DNA of 64,000 nucleotides from Serratia rubidaea (lineage in GTDB: Bacteria; Pseudomonadota; Gammaproteobacteria; Enterobacterales; Enterobacteriaceae): the NCBI GenBank assembly GCA_901472405.1, contig LR590463.1, forward strand, positions 4,030,001 through 4,094,000, written 5' to 3'. Every line of letters starts with the position of its first letter. Within the stretch, counting starts at the first letter, position 1. Positions 10,945 to 21,194 of the stretch are shown here, in pieces. The position numbers and the translations under genes were made by a program. Below the pieces are notes generated by a model that was not told where the DNA came from, did no database searches, and saw nothing but the letters and a program-made list of their open reading frames with translations.

Positions 10945-11400
10945 ATGCAAGAAGGGCAAAACCGTAAAACCTCGTCCTTGAGCATTCTCGCCATCGCTGG
11001 GGTGGAGCCGTATCAAGAGAAGCCGGGCGAAGAGTATATGAACGACGCCCAGCTGTCGCATTTCAAGCGCATTCTTGAAGCTTGGCGCAACCAGCTCAGG
11101 GACGAAGTAGACCGTACTGTGTCGCACATGCAGGAAGAGGCAGCAAACTTTCCTGATCCCGCGGACCGCGCCACTCAGGAAGAGGAATTCAGCCTCGAGT
11201 TGCGTAACCGCGATCGTGAACGCAAACTGATCAAAAAGATCGAAAAAACGCTGAAGAAAGTGGAAGACGATGATTTCGGCTTCTGCGAATCTTGCGGCGT
11301 AGAGATCGGCATTCGCCGCCTTGAAGCGCGTCCGACGGCCGATTTGTGCATCGACTGTAAAACTCTGGCCGAGATCCGCGAAAAGCAGATGGCCGGCTGA
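10945..11400 (+). CDS. dksA: RNA polymerase-binding transcription factor DksA
   Basis: A 151-residue protein that binds the RNA polymerase secondary channel and, with ppGpp, represses rRNA promoters and activates amino acid promoters. The coiled-coil carries the tip residues Asp71 and Asp74 (FPDPADRA). A four-Cys zinc finger is complete, with Cys114, Cys117, Cys135 and Cys138. The start at 10945 has AGGAGAAG just upstream and gives the usual [13 protein letters not shown]-terminus; a longer in-frame ATG at 10852 does not match the family. gluQ follows after 53 bases, which contain a GC-rich hairpin (about 11417-11442). Confidence 0.96.
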   Translation: MQEGQNRKTSSLSILAIAGVEPYQEKPGEEYMNDAQLSHFKRILEAWRNQLRDEVDRTVSHMQEEAANFPDPADRATQEEEFSLELRNRDRERKLIKKIEKTLKKVEDDDFGFCESCGVEIGIRRLEARPTADLCIDCKTLAEIREKQMAG

Positions 11401-11453
11401 TTCAGTCGTTATTACCCGCGGCGTGCCTTACCGGCGCGCCGCACAGAGTTATT

Positions 11454-12365
11454 ATGCCAGAAAGTCATTATGTGGGGCGTTTTGCCCCCTCTCCTTCCGG
11501 GGATCTGCACTTCGGTTCGCTGATCGCCGCCCTGGGCAGTTTTCTGCAGGCCCGCGCCCGCCACGGGCAGTGGCTGCTTCGCATTGAAGATATTGACCCG
11601 CCGCGTGAAGTCGCCGGCGCCGCCGACCGTATTCTGCGCGCGCTTGAGCACTACGGCCTCCACTGGGACGGGCAGGTGCTTTATCAATCCCAACGTCACG
11701 ACGCCTACCGCGCTACGCTGGACTGGCTGCAGCGCCAGGGGCTCAGCTATTACTGCACCTGCACCCGCAGCCGCATTCAGCAGGCGGGCGGCCTGTACGA
11801 CGGCCACTGCCGGGAACGGCGGCTCGGCCCGCAGAACGCCGCCATCCGCCTGCGCCAGAGCGCGCCGGTCTACCGCTTCCACGACGGCCTGCAGGGCGAG
11901 CTGTGCGCCGACCCGGCGCTGGCGCAGGAGGATTTTATCATCCGCCGGCGCGACGGCCTGTTCGCCTATAACCTGGCGGTGGTGGTCGACGACCATTTTC
12001 AGGGCGTGACGGAGATCGTACGCGGCGCCGACCTGATTGAGCCGACGGTGCGCCAGATGGCGCTGTACCGCCAGCTGCAGGCGCCGACGCCGGATTATAT
12101 CCACCTGCCGCTGGCGCTGGGGGAGCACGGTCTGAAGCTGTCGAAGCAAAATCACGCCCCGCCGCTGCCGGACGGCGACCCGCGACCGGTGCTGATCGCC
12201 GCGCTGCATTTTTTGCGGCAACCGCTGCCGGAAAGCTGGCAAGATCTTGATCTGCCATTATTATTGAGCTGGGCCATCGAACACTGGACGCTGGCGAACG
12301 TGCCGCGCCAGACCGCCCTCGCCCTGCCGCAAAACATAACGGCATTCTCAAAGGCGCCATGGTGA
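11454..12365 (+). CDS. gluQ: Glutamyl-Q tRNA(Asp) synthetase
   Basis: A truncated relative of glutamyl-tRNA synthetase that places glutamate on the queuosine base of tRNA(Asp). The 303-residue protein has the catalytic domain only: the HIGH-like motif ([14 protein letters not shown]), the conserved [10 protein letters not shown], a Cys pair in [10 protein letters not shown] that belongs to the zinc site, and the KLSKQNH motif near the C-terminus. No anticodon-binding domain follows, as expected. It lies downstream of dksA and may be expressed with it. The frame is intact. Confidence 0.93.
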   Translation: MPESHYVGRFAPSPSGDLHFGSLIAALGSFLQARARHGQWLLRIEDIDPPREVAGAADRILRALEHYGLHWDGQVLYQSQRHDAYRATLDWLQRQGLSYYCTCTRSRIQQAGGLYDGHCRERRLGPQNAAIRLRQSAPVYRFHDGLQGELCADPALAQEDFIIRRRDGLFAYNLAVVVDDHFQGVTEIVRGADLIEPTVRQMALYRQLQAPTPDYIHLPLALGEHGLKLSKQNHAPPLPDGDPRPVLIAALHFLRQPLPESWQDLDLPLLLSWAIEHWTLANVPRQTALALPQNITAFSKAPW

Positions 12366-12406
12366 GCTATGATTAGCCGCTATTTTTTTATAAGCCCGAG
12401 TGATGT

Positions 12407-12439
12407 CAAACCACAGCGGCCCCATACGGCTGTGGTTTG
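12407..12439 (+). other. Stem-loop between gluQ and pcnB
   Basis: CAAACCACAGC (12407-12417) and GCTGTGGTTTG (12429-12439) form a perfect 11-bp stem around an 11-base loop. No T run follows, so it is not a standard terminator. It could be the end of the gluQ transcript or a structure in the pcnB leader, 48 bases ahead of the predicted AUU start. Confidence 0.55.
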
Positions 12440-12487
12440 CCATCGGCAAGGGCGCGCCATTTTTATCCGTCACTATCGAGGTGTACC

Positions 12488-14036
12488 ATTTTTACCCGAG
12501 TAGCCAATTTTTGCCGTAAGGTACTCACCGGCGATGACAAATCGGCCCGCGATGATGCGCCGGCCAAACGATAAAGCGCCGGTTCGCGAAGAGCAGGCCG
12601 CGGCCCAGGAACCCGCCGCGCCGCGTCAGCGCTCTGCCGATAAAGGGCGGGAGCACGCCGGCCGTCGCTCTGCGCCGCGCAAACGCGCGCCGTCATCCGC
12701 AGCCGAGGGCACGCGTCCGATGACCGTCATCCCGCGCGAACAGCACGCCATTTCGCGCAAAGATATCAGCGAGAACGCCCTGAAGGTGCTGTATCGCCTG
12801 AACAAGTCCGGCTTTGAGGCCTATCTGGTCGGCGGCGGCGTGCGCGATCTGCTGCTGGGTAAGAAACCGAAAGACTTCGACATCACCACCAACGCCACGC
12901 CGGAGCAGGTGCGCAAGCTGTTCCGCAACTGCCGTCTGGTCGGCCGCCGCTTCCGTCTGGCGCACGTGATGTTCGGGCCGGAAATCATCGAGGTCGCCAC
13001 CTTCCGCGGCCACCACGAGCAGAATCCGGAGCACGACAAGAACTCCTCGCAGCAGGCCCAGAGCGGCATGCTGCTGCGCGACAATATCTTCGGCTCCATT
13101 GAAGAGGACGCCCAGCGTCGCGACTTCACCATCAACAGCCTGTATTACGGCGTGGCGGACTTCGCTCTGCGCGACTATGTCGGCGGCCTGCGCGATCTGC
13201 AGCAGGGGGTGATTCGCCTGATTGGCGATCCGGAAACCCGCTACCGCGAAGACCCGGTGCGCATGCTGCGCGCGGTGCGCTTCGCCGCCAAGCTGGATAT
13301 GACCATCAGCGAAGAAACCGCCGAGCCGCTCCCGCGCCTGGCATCGCTGCTGCACGATATTCCGCCGGCGCGCCTGTTTGAAGAGTCGCTGAAACTGCTG
13401 CAGTCCGGCTACGGTTTCCAGACCTACCTGAAACTGTGCGAATACCAGCTGTTCCAGCCGCTGTTCCCGCTGATCGCCCGTCAGTTCACGCCGAACCACA
13501 ATACGCCGATGGAGCGTATCCTGGTGCAGGTGCTGAAGAACACCGATCATCGCCTGCAGAACAACATGCGCGTCAACCCGGCGTTCCTGTTCGCCGCCAT
13601 GCTGTGGTATCCGCTGCTGGAGCACGCGCAGAAGCTGGCGCAGGAGAGCGGCCTGGCCTATTACGACGCCTTCGCGCTGGCGATGAACGACGTGCTGGAC
13701 GAGCAGTGCCGCTCGCTGGCGATCCCGAAACGCATCACCACGCTGGTGCGCGATATCTGGCAGCTGCAGCTGCGTCTGTCGCGTCGTCAGGGCAAGCGCG
13801 CGCACAAGCTGATGGAACATCCGAAATTCCGCGCCGCTTACGATCTGCTGGCGCTGCGCGCCCAGGTGGAGAACAACCCGGAGATGCAGCGTCTGGCCGA
13901 ATGGTGGGCCGAGTTCCAGGACGCAACGCCGGCAAGCCAGAAAACCATGCTCGGTTCGCTGGGCGAAGACCCGGCGCCGCGCCGCTCACGTCAGCGCCGG
14001 CCGCGCCGCCGCGCGCCGCGTAAAGAAGGGGCATAA
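12488..14036 (+). CDS. pcnB: Poly(A) polymerase I, probable AUU start, one apparent frameshift
   Basis: Adds 3' poly(A) tails to RNA and so promotes its decay. The catalytic head has [17 protein letters not shown] (nucleotide binding and metal-binding acidic residues) and the RNA-binding neck ([23 protein letters not shown]); the tail is Arg-rich. The only ATGs upstream of the domain give a non-conserved N-terminus. Starting from ATT at 12488 gives [13 protein letters not shown], the E. coli N-terminus, with GAGGTG 5 bases before it. This frame joins the main frame if one C is removed near 12568. Repaired length is about 515 residues. AUU initiation of pcnB is established in E. coli; that it applies here is an inference. 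Confidence 0.88.
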
Positions 14037-14524
14037 TGATCCGCGTGTATATCGCGCTGGGCAGCAACCTGGCGCAGCCGCTGCAACAGGTTCAGGCCGC
14101 GCTGGAGGCGCTGGAGCATCTCCCGCGCAGCCGGCTGGTCGCCTGTTCTTCGTTCTACCGCACCAAACCGCTGGGGCCGCAGAACCAGCCGGACTTCCTC
14201 AACGCCGTGGCGGCGCTGGATACGCAGCTGCCCGCCGAACAGCTGCTCGATCACACGCAGGAGATTGAGCGCAACCAGGGGCGGGTGCGCAAGGATGAAC
14301 GCTGGGGACCGCGTACGCTCGATCTCGATATGCTGCTGTACGGCGACAGCGTGATCGACAGCGAGCGCCTGACGGTGCCGCACTACGGCCTGAAACAGCG
14401 CGAGTTTATGCTCTACCCGCTGGCGGAGATCGCCCCCGACCTGATTCTGCCGGACGGCGAACCGCTGTCCGCCTGTCTGCAGCGCGTGCCGATGAACGGC
14501 ATGACGCTGTGGCAGCCGGCCTGA
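14036..14524 (+). CDS. folK: 6-hydroxymethyl-7,8-dihydropterin pyrophosphokinase
   Basis: Transfers pyrophosphate from ATP to hydroxymethyl-dihydropterin in folate synthesis. At 162 residues the length is typical. Family motifs are the N-terminal YIALGSNL, FLNAVAALDT, and the signature WGPRTLDLDMLLYG that binds metal and pterin. The ATG overlaps the pcnB stop by one base (TAATG), so the two are translationally linked, as in E. coli. The frame is intact. Confidence 0.95.
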   Translation: MIRVYIALGSNLAQPLQQVQAALEALEHLPRSRLVACSSFYRTKPLGPQNQPDFLNAVAALDTQLPAEQLLDHTQEIERNQGRVRKDERWGPRTLDLDMLLYGDSVIDSERLTVPHYGLKQREFMLYPLAEIAPDLILPDGEPLSACLQRVPMNGMTLWQPA

Positions 14525-14551
14525 CGCCCGTTAACCGCGGGCGCCCTGCCG

Positions 14552-15901
14552 CTACAGCATCACCCGAACCTCAAAGCCCCCTTCCTGCCGGTTGGCGAAA
14601 CTGACCCGTAAGCCATGCAGCGCCGCAATGCGCTGCACAATCGACAGCCCCAGCCCGCTGCCGGTCTGCTCCTGCCCCGGCGGCCGGTAGAAGCGCTCCC
14701 CCAGCCGCGCCAGATGTTCGTCCGTCACCCCCGGCCCGTCGTCCTCCACCGTCAGCGCGCGCGGCGTTAACGTGACTGTCACCGTGCCGCCGGACGGCGT
14801 ATAGCGCAGCGCATTATCCACCAGATTACGCACCAGCAGCGACAGCAGCAGCGCCTGCCCCGGCCGCGGCGTCGGGGCGCCCTGCGCCTCATAGCGCAGC
14901 GTCATCCCCGCGCGATGGGCATCGCGCTCCTGCTCGGCCAGCGTCGCCGTCACCAGCTGATGCCAGTCGATGCGCTCCTGCTGGTGCAGGTCCGGCAGCG
15001 CATCCAGCCGCGACAGCGTCAGCAGTTGGTCCACCAGCCGCGTGGCGCGGTCAATGCTGATGGTCAGCTTCTCCAGCGCGGGGGCGCGCACCTCGGCGTT
15101 ATCGCCGGCCAGCTGCACCACTTCGGTCTGCACCCGCAGCGCCGCCAACGGGCTGCGCAGCTCATGCGCCGCATCGGAGGTAAAGCGCCGTTCGCGCTGC
15201 AGCATGGCGCCGATGCGGGCGAACAGCGCGTTGAGCGCGTCCACCAGCGGGCGCACTTCGCTCGGCACCCGGTGCGCCTGAAGCGGCGCGTCATCATCCG
15301 GCGCGCGGCGATGCAGCTCCTGCGCCACGCTGCGCAGCGGACGCAGCTCACGCCCCACCACCACGGCAATCAGCAGCATCAGCAGCGGCAGCGTCGCCAG
15401 CCACGGCGTCAGCTGCCCGGTCACCAGCGCCCAGGCCATATCCTGCCGGTACTCCATCTCCTGGCCGACGGCGATGCGCTGGCGGCCGTCCGGGCTGGTC
15501 AGCCAAACCAGCCGCCAGCGGTCGTCATCCCCTTTCAGGCGGCCGTCGACAAAGCCGTCCGTCCGCGCGTCAAACACAATATCCTCGCCGTTTTCCCCGT
15601 CGTTCAGCAGCATGCGCCCCTGGCGGTCAAAAATGGCGAACGCCAGCGCGTCGTCATCCTGCTGGCCGCGCTTGCCGTGGCGCACCAGCTTTTTGGTCTT
15701 CGGCAGGCTGCCGACGCTTGAGATATCGCCGAGATTGGCCGTCGCCAGCCGTTTGGCGAACAGCATCTGCTGGGTATCGAACACCTTATTCAGATTGTGG
15801 CGCGTGATATTCCACGCCACCGCGCTGGCGACACCCCAGGTCAGCAGCGCCAACAGGCTGAACAGGATAATCAGCCGCAGCCGCAGGCTCAGCCGCTTCA
15901 C
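14552..15901 (-). CDS. qseC: Sensor histidine kinase QseC
   Basis: Inner-membrane sensor kinase of the QseBC two-component system, known in E. coli for sensing autoinducer-3 and catecholamines. The 449-residue protein has an N-terminal membrane helix (about 9-29), a periplasmic domain, a second helix (about 161-182), a HAMP region, the phosphoacceptor box [15 protein letters not shown] with His246, and an ATPase domain with N box ([10 protein letters not shown]), G1 (EDDGPGV) and G2 (GSGLGLSI). It overlaps the qseB stop by 4 bases (ATGA). Similarity to E. coli QseC, recalled from memory, is strongest in the His box. PmrB is the main alternative. Confidence 0.85.
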   Translation of the reverse strand: MKRLSLRLRLIILFSLLALLTWGVASAVAWNITRHNLNKVFDTQQMLFAKRLATANLGDISSVGSLPKTKKLVRHGKRGQQDDDALAFAIFDRQGRMLLNDGENGEDIVFDARTDGFVDGRLKGDDDRWRLVWLTSPDGRQRIAVGQEMEYRQDMAWALVTGQLTPWLATLPLLMLLIAVVVGRELRPLRSVAQELHRRAPDDDAPLQAHRVPSEVRPLVDALNALFARIGAMLQRERRFTSDAAHELRSPLAALRVQTEVVQLAGDNAEVRAPALEKLTISIDRATRLVDQLLTLSRLDALPDLHQQERIDWHQLVTATLAEQERDAHRAGMTLRYEAQGAPTPRPGQALLLSLLVRNLVDNALRYTPSGGTVTVTLTPRALTVEDDGPGVTDEHLARLGERFYRPPGQEQTGSGLGLSIVQRIAALHGLRVSFANRQEGGFEVRVML

Positions 15902-16560
15902 TCGGCGTCCCCCAGCGTGTAGCCCACGCCGTGCACCGTGCGGATAAAGCCGTTGCCCAGCTTGCGGCGCAGGTGGTGGATATGCACCTCCACCGCGTTG
16001 CTGCTCACCTCATCGTCCCAGCTGTACAACTTTTCCTGAATCAGCGGCCGCGCCAGCACCCGCCCCTTGTTATGTAAAAACAGCTCCAGCACCGCCAGCT
16101 CGCGCGGCGTCAGCGTCACCAGCGCGCCGTCCAGCGTGACGCTGCGCGCCGCGGTGTCGAACACCAGCCGGCCGTGCGTCAGCTGAGCGCTCAGCCTGCC
16201 GTGACGGCGGCGAATCAGCGCCTGCAGACGCGCCGCCACCTCCGCCAGCGCAAACGGCTTGCACAGGTAGTCGTCGGCGCCGCTCTGCAAGCCGTCTACC
16301 CGCTGCGACAGCGCATCGCGCGCGGTCAGGATCAGCACCGGCACGTCCTCGCCGGCCTGCCGCCATTCGCGCAGCAGATCGAGACCGTCGATGCCCGGCA
16401 GGCTGAGATCGAGGATCACCGCATCATAGGGCGCGCTGCCCAGCGCCTGTTTGCCGAGCTTGCCGTCGCTAAACCAGTCGAGGGTAAAGCCCAACTGGCT
16501 CAGCCCGACCTTGATGCCGTCGCCGATAATCTTGTCGTCTTCAATCAGCAGAATTCTCAT
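15898..16560 (-). CDS. qseB: Response regulator QseB
   Basis: A 220-residue OmpR-family regulator. The receiver domain begins [16 protein letters not shown], with the phosphorylatable Asp at position 51 (VILDLSLPG) and the conserved Lys in CKPFA. The C-terminal winged helix ends in [23 protein letters not shown]. These segments agree with E. coli QseB better than with PmrA. The gene is divergent from panB, and a QseB/PmrA-type box lies about 90 bases upstream, which suggests autoregulation. Confidence 0.87.
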   Translation of the reverse strand: MRILLIEDDKIIGDGIKVGLSQLGFTLDWFSDGKLGKQALGSAPYDAVILDLSLPGIDGLDLLREWRQAGEDVPVLILTARDALSQRVDGLQSGADDYLCKPFALAEVAARLQALIRRRHGRLSAQLTHGRLVFDTAARSVTLDGALVTLTPRELAVLELFLHNKGRVLARPLIQEKLYSWDDEVSSNAVEVHIHHLRRKLGNGFIRTVHGVGYTLGDAE

Positions 16561-16649
16561 GCACGTCCTTATTTTCGCCGCGGGCGGCCATTTTTTCGCC
16601 TGGGCCAGGGCATCTGTAAAGAGAGATTTACTTATTACATCATAAGGTT

Positions 16650-16666
16650 CTTAAGAACATCTTAAC
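16650..16666. promoter_or_regulatory. Candidate QseB/PmrA-type box
   Basis: CTTAAG-AACAT-CTTAAC is a direct repeat with an 11-base period, close to the PmrA/QseB consensus (C/T)TTAA(G/T)-N5-(C/T)TTAA(G/T), one base off at the last position. Because CTTAAG is self-complementary, the pattern also reads on the minus strand. It lies in the qseB-panB divergent region, 90 bases from qseB. Confidence 0.5.
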
Positions 16667-16773
16667 CATAACTATCGTCGCTACCCACCCCCGGAGGGTT
16701 ACAGTAGAATGACAGCACTTTTTTTCCGCCAGCGCCGGTGCACGCCACTCGGCGCTACCAAGGAGACGTTGTG

Positions 16774-17568
16774 ATGAAACCCACCACCGTGACCCACTTA
16801 CGCCAGTGGAAACAGGAGCAGCGCAAGTTTGCGACGCTGACCGCCTACGATGCCAGCTTCGCCAGACTGTTTGAAGAACAGGGCATCAAACTCATGCTGG
16901 TCGGCGACTCACTGGGCATGACGCTGCAGGGGCACGACTCCACGCTGCCGGTCACCGTGGCCGACATCGCCTACCACACCCGCGCCGTACGCCGCGGCGC
17001 GCCGGCCTGCCTGCTGCTGGCCGACCTGCCGTTTATGGGATACGCCACCCCGGAGCAGACCTTCGCCAACGCGGCGGAAGTGATGCGCGCCGGCGCCAAT
17101 ATGATCAAAATCGAAGGCGGCAGCTGGCTGTGCGATACGGTGAAGATGCTGGTGGAGCGCGCCGTGCCGGTGTGCGGCCATCTGGGGCTGACCCCGCAGT
17201 CGGTGAATATCTTCGGCGGCTACAAGGTGCAGGGCCGCGATGACGCGGCAGCCAACCAGCTGATTGAAGACGCGAAGAATCTGGAACAGGCCGGCATTCA
17301 GCTGCTGGTGCTGGAGTGCGTGCCGACCGAGCTGGCGCGCAAAATCACCGCCATGCTGTCCATTCCGGTGATCGGCATCGGCGCGGGCAACGGCACCGAC
17401 GGCCAGATCCTGGTCATGCACGACGCCTTCGGCATCACCGGCGGCCACACGCCGAAGTTCGCCAAAAACTTCCTCGCCCAGAGCGGCGACCTGCGCAGCG
17501 CGGTGCAACAGTATATTCAGGAAGTCGAACAGGGTATTTACCCTGCGGCCGAGCACTCATTTAACTAA
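16774..17568 (+). CDS. panB: 3-methyl-2-oxobutanoate hydroxymethyltransferase
   Basis: First committed enzyme of pantothenate synthesis: adds a hydroxymethyl group from methylene-tetrahydrofolate to ketoisovalerate to give ketopantoate. The 264-residue protein has conserved [40 protein letters not shown] and IGIGAG segments. The start at 16774 follows AAGGAGACG; a longer in-frame ATG at 16738 lacks such a site. panC follows after 29 bases, so the two share a transcript. Confidence 0.95.
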   Translation: MKPTTVTHLRQWKQEQRKFATLTAYDASFARLFEEQGIKLMLVGDSLGMTLQGHDSTLPVTVADIAYHTRAVRRGAPACLLLADLPFMGYATPEQTFANAAEVMRAGANMIKIEGGSWLCDTVKMLVERAVPVCGHLGLTPQSVNIFGGYKVQGRDDAAANQLIEDAKNLEQAGIQLLVLECVPTELARKITAMLSIPVIGIGAGNGTDGQILVMHDAFGITGGHTPKFAKNFLAQSGDLRSAVQQYIQEVEQGIYPAAEHSFN

Positions 17569-17597
17569 GCGTCAGCCCTATTGAACCGGGAGCCAAC

Positions 17598-18452
17598 ATG
17601 TTAATTATTCAGACCCTGCCGCTGCTGCGCCAGCATATTCGCCGCTACCGGCAGGAAGGGAAACGCATCGCGCTGGTGCCGACCATGGGCAATCTGCACG
17701 ACGGCCATATGACGCTGATCGACGAGGCCCGCGCCCGCGGCGATATCGTGGTGGTCAGCATTTTCGTCAACCCGATGCAGTTTGACCGGCCGGAAGATCT
17801 GACCAACTACCCGCGCACCCTGCAGGAAGACTGTGAGAAGCTGACCCGCAACAACGTCGATCTGGTGTTTGCGCCGGCGCCGGCGGAAGTGTATCCGCAG
17901 GGGCTGGGCGAGCAGACCTTCGTCGAGGTGCCCGGCATCTCCGCCATGCTGGAGGGCGCCAGCCGTCCCGGCCACTTCCGCGGCGTGTCGACCATCGTCA
18001 GCAAGCTGTTCAACCTGGTGCAGCCGGACCTGGCCTGCTTCGGCGAGAAGGATTACCAGCAGCTGGCGCTGATCCGCAAAATGGTGGCCGATATGGGCTA
18101 CGACATCGAGATCGTCGGCGTGCCGACCGTGCGCGCCAAGGACGGTCTGGCGCTCAGCTCGCGCAACGGCTACCTGACGGCGGACGAACGCAAGAAGGCG
18201 CCGCAGCTCAGCCGCATCATGAACCAGCTGGCCGAGCGGCTGGGCAACGGCGAGCGGCAGATTGACGAACTGCTGGCGCAGACCGCCGAGCAGCTGCGCG
18301 ACGCCGGCTTCACCCCGGACGAGCTGTTTATCCGCGACGCCGACAGCCTGCAGCCGCTCAGCGCCGACAGCCGGCGCGCGGTGGTGCTGATGGCCGCCTG
18401 GCTGGGCAAAGCCCGACTGATTGATAATCAGCAGGTCGATCTGACCGAGTAA
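17598..18452 (+). CDS. panC: Pantothenate synthetase
   Basis: Joins pantoate and beta-alanine using ATP, in the same pathway as PanB and PanD. At 284 residues it is of normal length. It carries the HIGH-like motif in [14 protein letters not shown], the SIFVNPMQF segment, the [15 protein letters not shown] region and the KMSKS-like ALSSRNGYL. It lies 29 bases after panB and 121 bases before panD, and the latter gap carries a structured region. Confidence 0.95.
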   Translation: MLIIQTLPLLRQHIRRYRQEGKRIALVPTMGNLHDGHMTLIDEARARGDIVVVSIFVNPMQFDRPEDLTNYPRTLQEDCEKLTRNNVDLVFAPAPAEVYPQGLGEQTFVEVPGISAMLEGASRPGHFRGVSTIVSKLFNLVQPDLACFGEKDYQQLALIRKMVADMGYDIEIVGVPTVRAKDGLALSSRNGYLTADERKKAPQLSRIMNQLAERLGNGERQIDELLAQTAEQLRDAGFTPDELFIRDADSLQPLSADSRRAVVLMAAWLGKARLIDNQQVDLTE

Positions 18453-18467
18453 CTATTTTTTGCACAG

Positions 18468-18523
18468 TCGTCACTACTCCCCCCGACCTTCCAAGTAGAC
18501 AAGTCCGGGGAGATCGGTGACGA
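18468..18523 (+). other. Stem-loop in the panC-panD gap
   Basis: TCGTCAC (18468-18474) pairs with GTGACGA (18517-18523), and the C-rich CTCCCCCCGA (18477-18486) pairs with TCCGGGGAG (18504-18512) inside it. The result is a long bulged hairpin that ends about 50 bases before the panD start. There is no T run, so it is more like a leader or processing structure than a terminator. Confidence 0.5.
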
Positions 18524-18573
18524 TATGGCGGTTCGCTGTCGGAACTTAACTCACGCCTGTGAAAGGTAACGCT

Positions 18574-18954
18574 ATGATACGTACTATGCTGCAAGGCAAA
18601 CTGCACCGGGTGAAAGTCACCCAGGCAGACCTGCATTATGAAGGCTCCTGCGCCATCGACCAGGATTTTCTGGATGCCGCCGGCATCCTGGAATATGAAG
18701 CTATCGATATTTATAACGTTGATAACGGTCAGCGTTTTTCCACCTACGCCATCGCCGCCGAACGCGGCTCGCGCATTATTTCCGTCAACGGCGCGGCCGC
18801 CCGCTGCGCCTGCGTCGGCGACCTGCTGATTATCTGTTCTTACGTACAGATGAGCGATGCCGATGCGCGCCAGCATCACCCGAAAGTCGCCTACTTTGAA
18901 GGGGACAACCAGCTGCAGCGCAAAGCGAAAGCGGTGCCGGTACAGGTTGCCTGA
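18574..18954 (+). CDS. panD: Aspartate 1-decarboxylase
   Basis: Pyruvoyl-dependent enzyme that makes beta-alanine for PanC. The 126-residue proenzyme has the self-cleavage site at Gly24-Ser25 (HYEGSCAID), where the new Ser becomes the pyruvoyl group; Lys9 and the Tyr58-equivalent region ([13 protein letters not shown]) are also present. The start at 18574 gives the usual [15 protein letters not shown]; a start at 18559 would add five residues. A strong terminator follows 18 bases after the stop, closing the panBCD unit. Confidence 0.96.
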   Translation: MIRTMLQGKLHRVKVTQADLHYEGSCAIDQDFLDAAGILEYEAIDIYNVDNGQRFSTYAIAAERGSRIISVNGAAARCACVGDLLIICSYVQMSDADARQHHPKVAYFEGDNQLQRKAKAVPVQVA

Positions 18955-18971
18955 CGGTCGGAAAACATGGC

Positions 18972-19003
18972 AAGGGGCTGAACCGGGTTCAGCCCCTTTT
19001 TTA
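18972..19003 (+). terminator. Rho-independent terminator after panD
   Basis: AAGGGGCTGAAC and GTTCAGCCCCTT form a perfect 12-bp stem around CGG, followed by a run of T. It ends the panBCD transcript and lies just before the convergent yadE stop. Confidence 0.92.
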
Positions 19004-19009
19004 TCGGCG

Positions 19010-20292
19010 TTACTGCACCACCGTGCCCGGTTTATTGGCGATGCGGTCCGCCATCGTCTGGATCGAGTCGGTGCGCAGAATATACAGCCGCTTCAGCTTA
19101 TACGGGTTGTCGCCCGGCTTCACCTTCCCCTGCACCGTCGTCACCGCCAGATGGAAACCGGCGTCTTCCGCCGCCTGCACCGCCTTCTGGTTATAGGCGC
19201 CGAACGGGTAGGAGAGATACAGCACATGCGGGTTGAACTGCGACAGCGCGCGGCGGGAGTGCTCAAAATCAAACGTGATATTGTGCAGGCTGCGGCTCAG
19301 CAGGATCGGCCGCTTATAGCCGTCGATACGGTGCAGGAAGTGGGTATGCGACTGGATATCAAACACATCCTGCAGCTGCTTCAGCTCCGAAATGCTCATA
19401 AACTGCAGTGAATCCGGGTTCCACTTCTGCGGATGGCGCTTGATGCGCGACGAGACAATAAACGCCGTCGCGCGGAAGCCGTACTGCTTCAGCACCGGAT
19501 AGGCGTAGCGATACACCGATTTCAGCCCGTCGTCGAAGGTCAGCACCACCGCCTTGCCCGGCAGGTTGATGCGGTTCTTCAGATAGGCTTCCAGCTGGTA
19601 GAGCGAAATGGTGTCGTAGCCGGCCTGCTTCAGGTAGGTCATCTGATTGCTGAAGGCCACGTCCGAGGTGGTGGTGGAGGTGTGGCGAAAACGCTTGTTC
19701 TCGTCGTTCTTCAGCAGGTGGTGATAGGTCAGCACCGGAATGCCATTATCGACTTCACAGTCCAGTTCGCTGACGTAGCCGAGCCGATCGCCGAGATTGA
19801 TTTCATACCAGGTGTTATTCAGCCGATCCTTCAGCCTGCCGATAATCGGATAGCGCAGGTTCTCTTCCAGAATGCCGAAGATTTCGCTTTTGTTATCCGC
19901 CGCGGTGTAAACGTTGATCGCCTGACGGGTGATCAGGTTCTGGTTGGTCAGCGGCTTATTCAGCTCCCCCAGCGGATCTTTCACCTTTTCCGCCTGCGCC
20001 CGGTTAAGGCGCTCGACGTCGTCCTTATCGATAAACCCCACGCCGTGGCCGAACTTCAGCTCATAATATTCCGCGTCCGCCGGAAAGACCTGCACCAACT
20101 GCCCTTCCTTCACTTCGCCCACCGGAATAACCTGTTCGCCGATCAGCGAATAGATCTCGCTGTCGCGTTTTGCTTCCATATAACCGGATTTTAGCGCGTT
20201 GTCTGCCGACACCAGGCCGGCGACGCCGCCGGCGCCAGCAGCGACGTCAACACGCCGGCCAGCGTTGCCGCTATCTTGATGTGAAACCGCAT
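19010..20292 (-). CDS. yadE: Polysaccharide deacetylase-family protein YadE (probable 5' frameshift)
   Basis: A predicted envelope protein with a C-terminal NodB-type polysaccharide deacetylase domain: [20 protein letters not shown] (metal-binding Asp-Asp), QSHTHFLH and YPFGAYN are visible. The substrate is unknown. The long open frame begins at 20212 with [11 protein letters not shown] and has no signal peptide. An ATG at 20290-20292 gives [20 protein letters not shown], a good signal peptide or membrane anchor, one frame off; adding one base in the GC-rich run near 20230 joins them into about 427 residues (E. coli YadE 409). I prefer this longer reading. It is convergent with panD, the same neighbour as in E. 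coli. Confidence 0.78.
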
Positions 20293-20385
20293 GAGAGTGT
20301 TTTAACCGTGCGTAATGACCAAAAGTCGAGGGTGCATCAGCATAGCACGATTTACAGTGGGGAGAAAAAGGCGGGATAACGGACT

Positions 20386-20420
20386 TTCCCCCTCCCGCAG
20401 CACGCCGGCGGGAGGGGGAA
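20386..20420. other. Strong hairpin downstream of yadH
   Basis: TTCCCCCTCCCGC and GCGGGAGGGGGAA form a perfect 13-bp stem around a 9-base loop, a few bases after the yadH stop. No T run follows on either strand. It may still stop transcription or stabilise the end of the yadGH message. Confidence 0.6.
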
Positions 20421-20426
20421 CGGCCA

Positions 20427-21194
20427 TCAGGTGCGCAGACCGCGGCCGCGCTCGATCAGATACCAGGCCAGCAGGTAGAACACGGCGATAAACGCCAGCA
20501 GCACCGCCATGGTCAGCGTCAGCGGCACGTCGTGCACGCGAGGAAGCCGTAGCGGAAACCGCTGATCATATACACGATCGGGTTCAGCTTCGACACCGCC
20601 TGCCAGAACGGCGGCAGCAGCGACAGCGAGTAGAACACCCGCCCAGATAGGTCAGCGGCGTCAGCACAAAGGTCGGGATCAGGCTGATATCGTCAAAGGT
20701 GGTGGCGAAGACCGCATTAAGCAGGCCGCCCAGCGAGAACAGAATCGCCGTCAGCAGCAGCGTGGCGGCAATCACCCACCAGGCGTGGATCTGCAGCGGC
20801 ACGAAGAACAGCGAGATCGCCGTCACCAGCACGCCCACGCAGATGCCGCGCGCTACGCCGCCGCCGACGTAACCGGCGATCACCACGTGGGTCGGCACCG
20901 GCGCCACCAGCAGTTCTTCGATATTGCGCTGGAATTTGGCGCTGAAGAACGACGAGGCGACGTTGGCGTAAGAGTTGGTGATCACCGCCATCATAATCAG
21001 GCCGGGCACGATAAACTGCATGTAGGTGAAGCCGTGCATACTGCCGATCTGCGAACCGATCAGATTACCGAAGATAATAAAATACAGCGTCATGGTGATC
21101 ACCGGCGGCACCAGGGTCTGCACCCAGATACGCGCAAAACGGTGCACTTCTTTCGCCAGATGCTCTGCAATGCCACCCAGTACAAACGTGTCAT
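20427..21194 (-). CDS. yadH: ABC-2 exporter permease YadH (three apparent frameshifts)
   Basis: Membrane part of the YadGH ABC exporter, whose substrate is unknown. The protein carries the ABC-2 features [44 protein letters not shown] and [19 protein letters not shown], and ends [10 protein letters not shown]. Missing single bases near 21152, 20640 and 20541, each in a G run, break the frame. With them restored the length is 256 residues, exactly that of E. coli YadH. The ATG overlaps the yadG stop by 4 bases (ATGA), and the N-terminus [13 protein letters not shown] is only readable in that frame. Confidence 0.88.
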
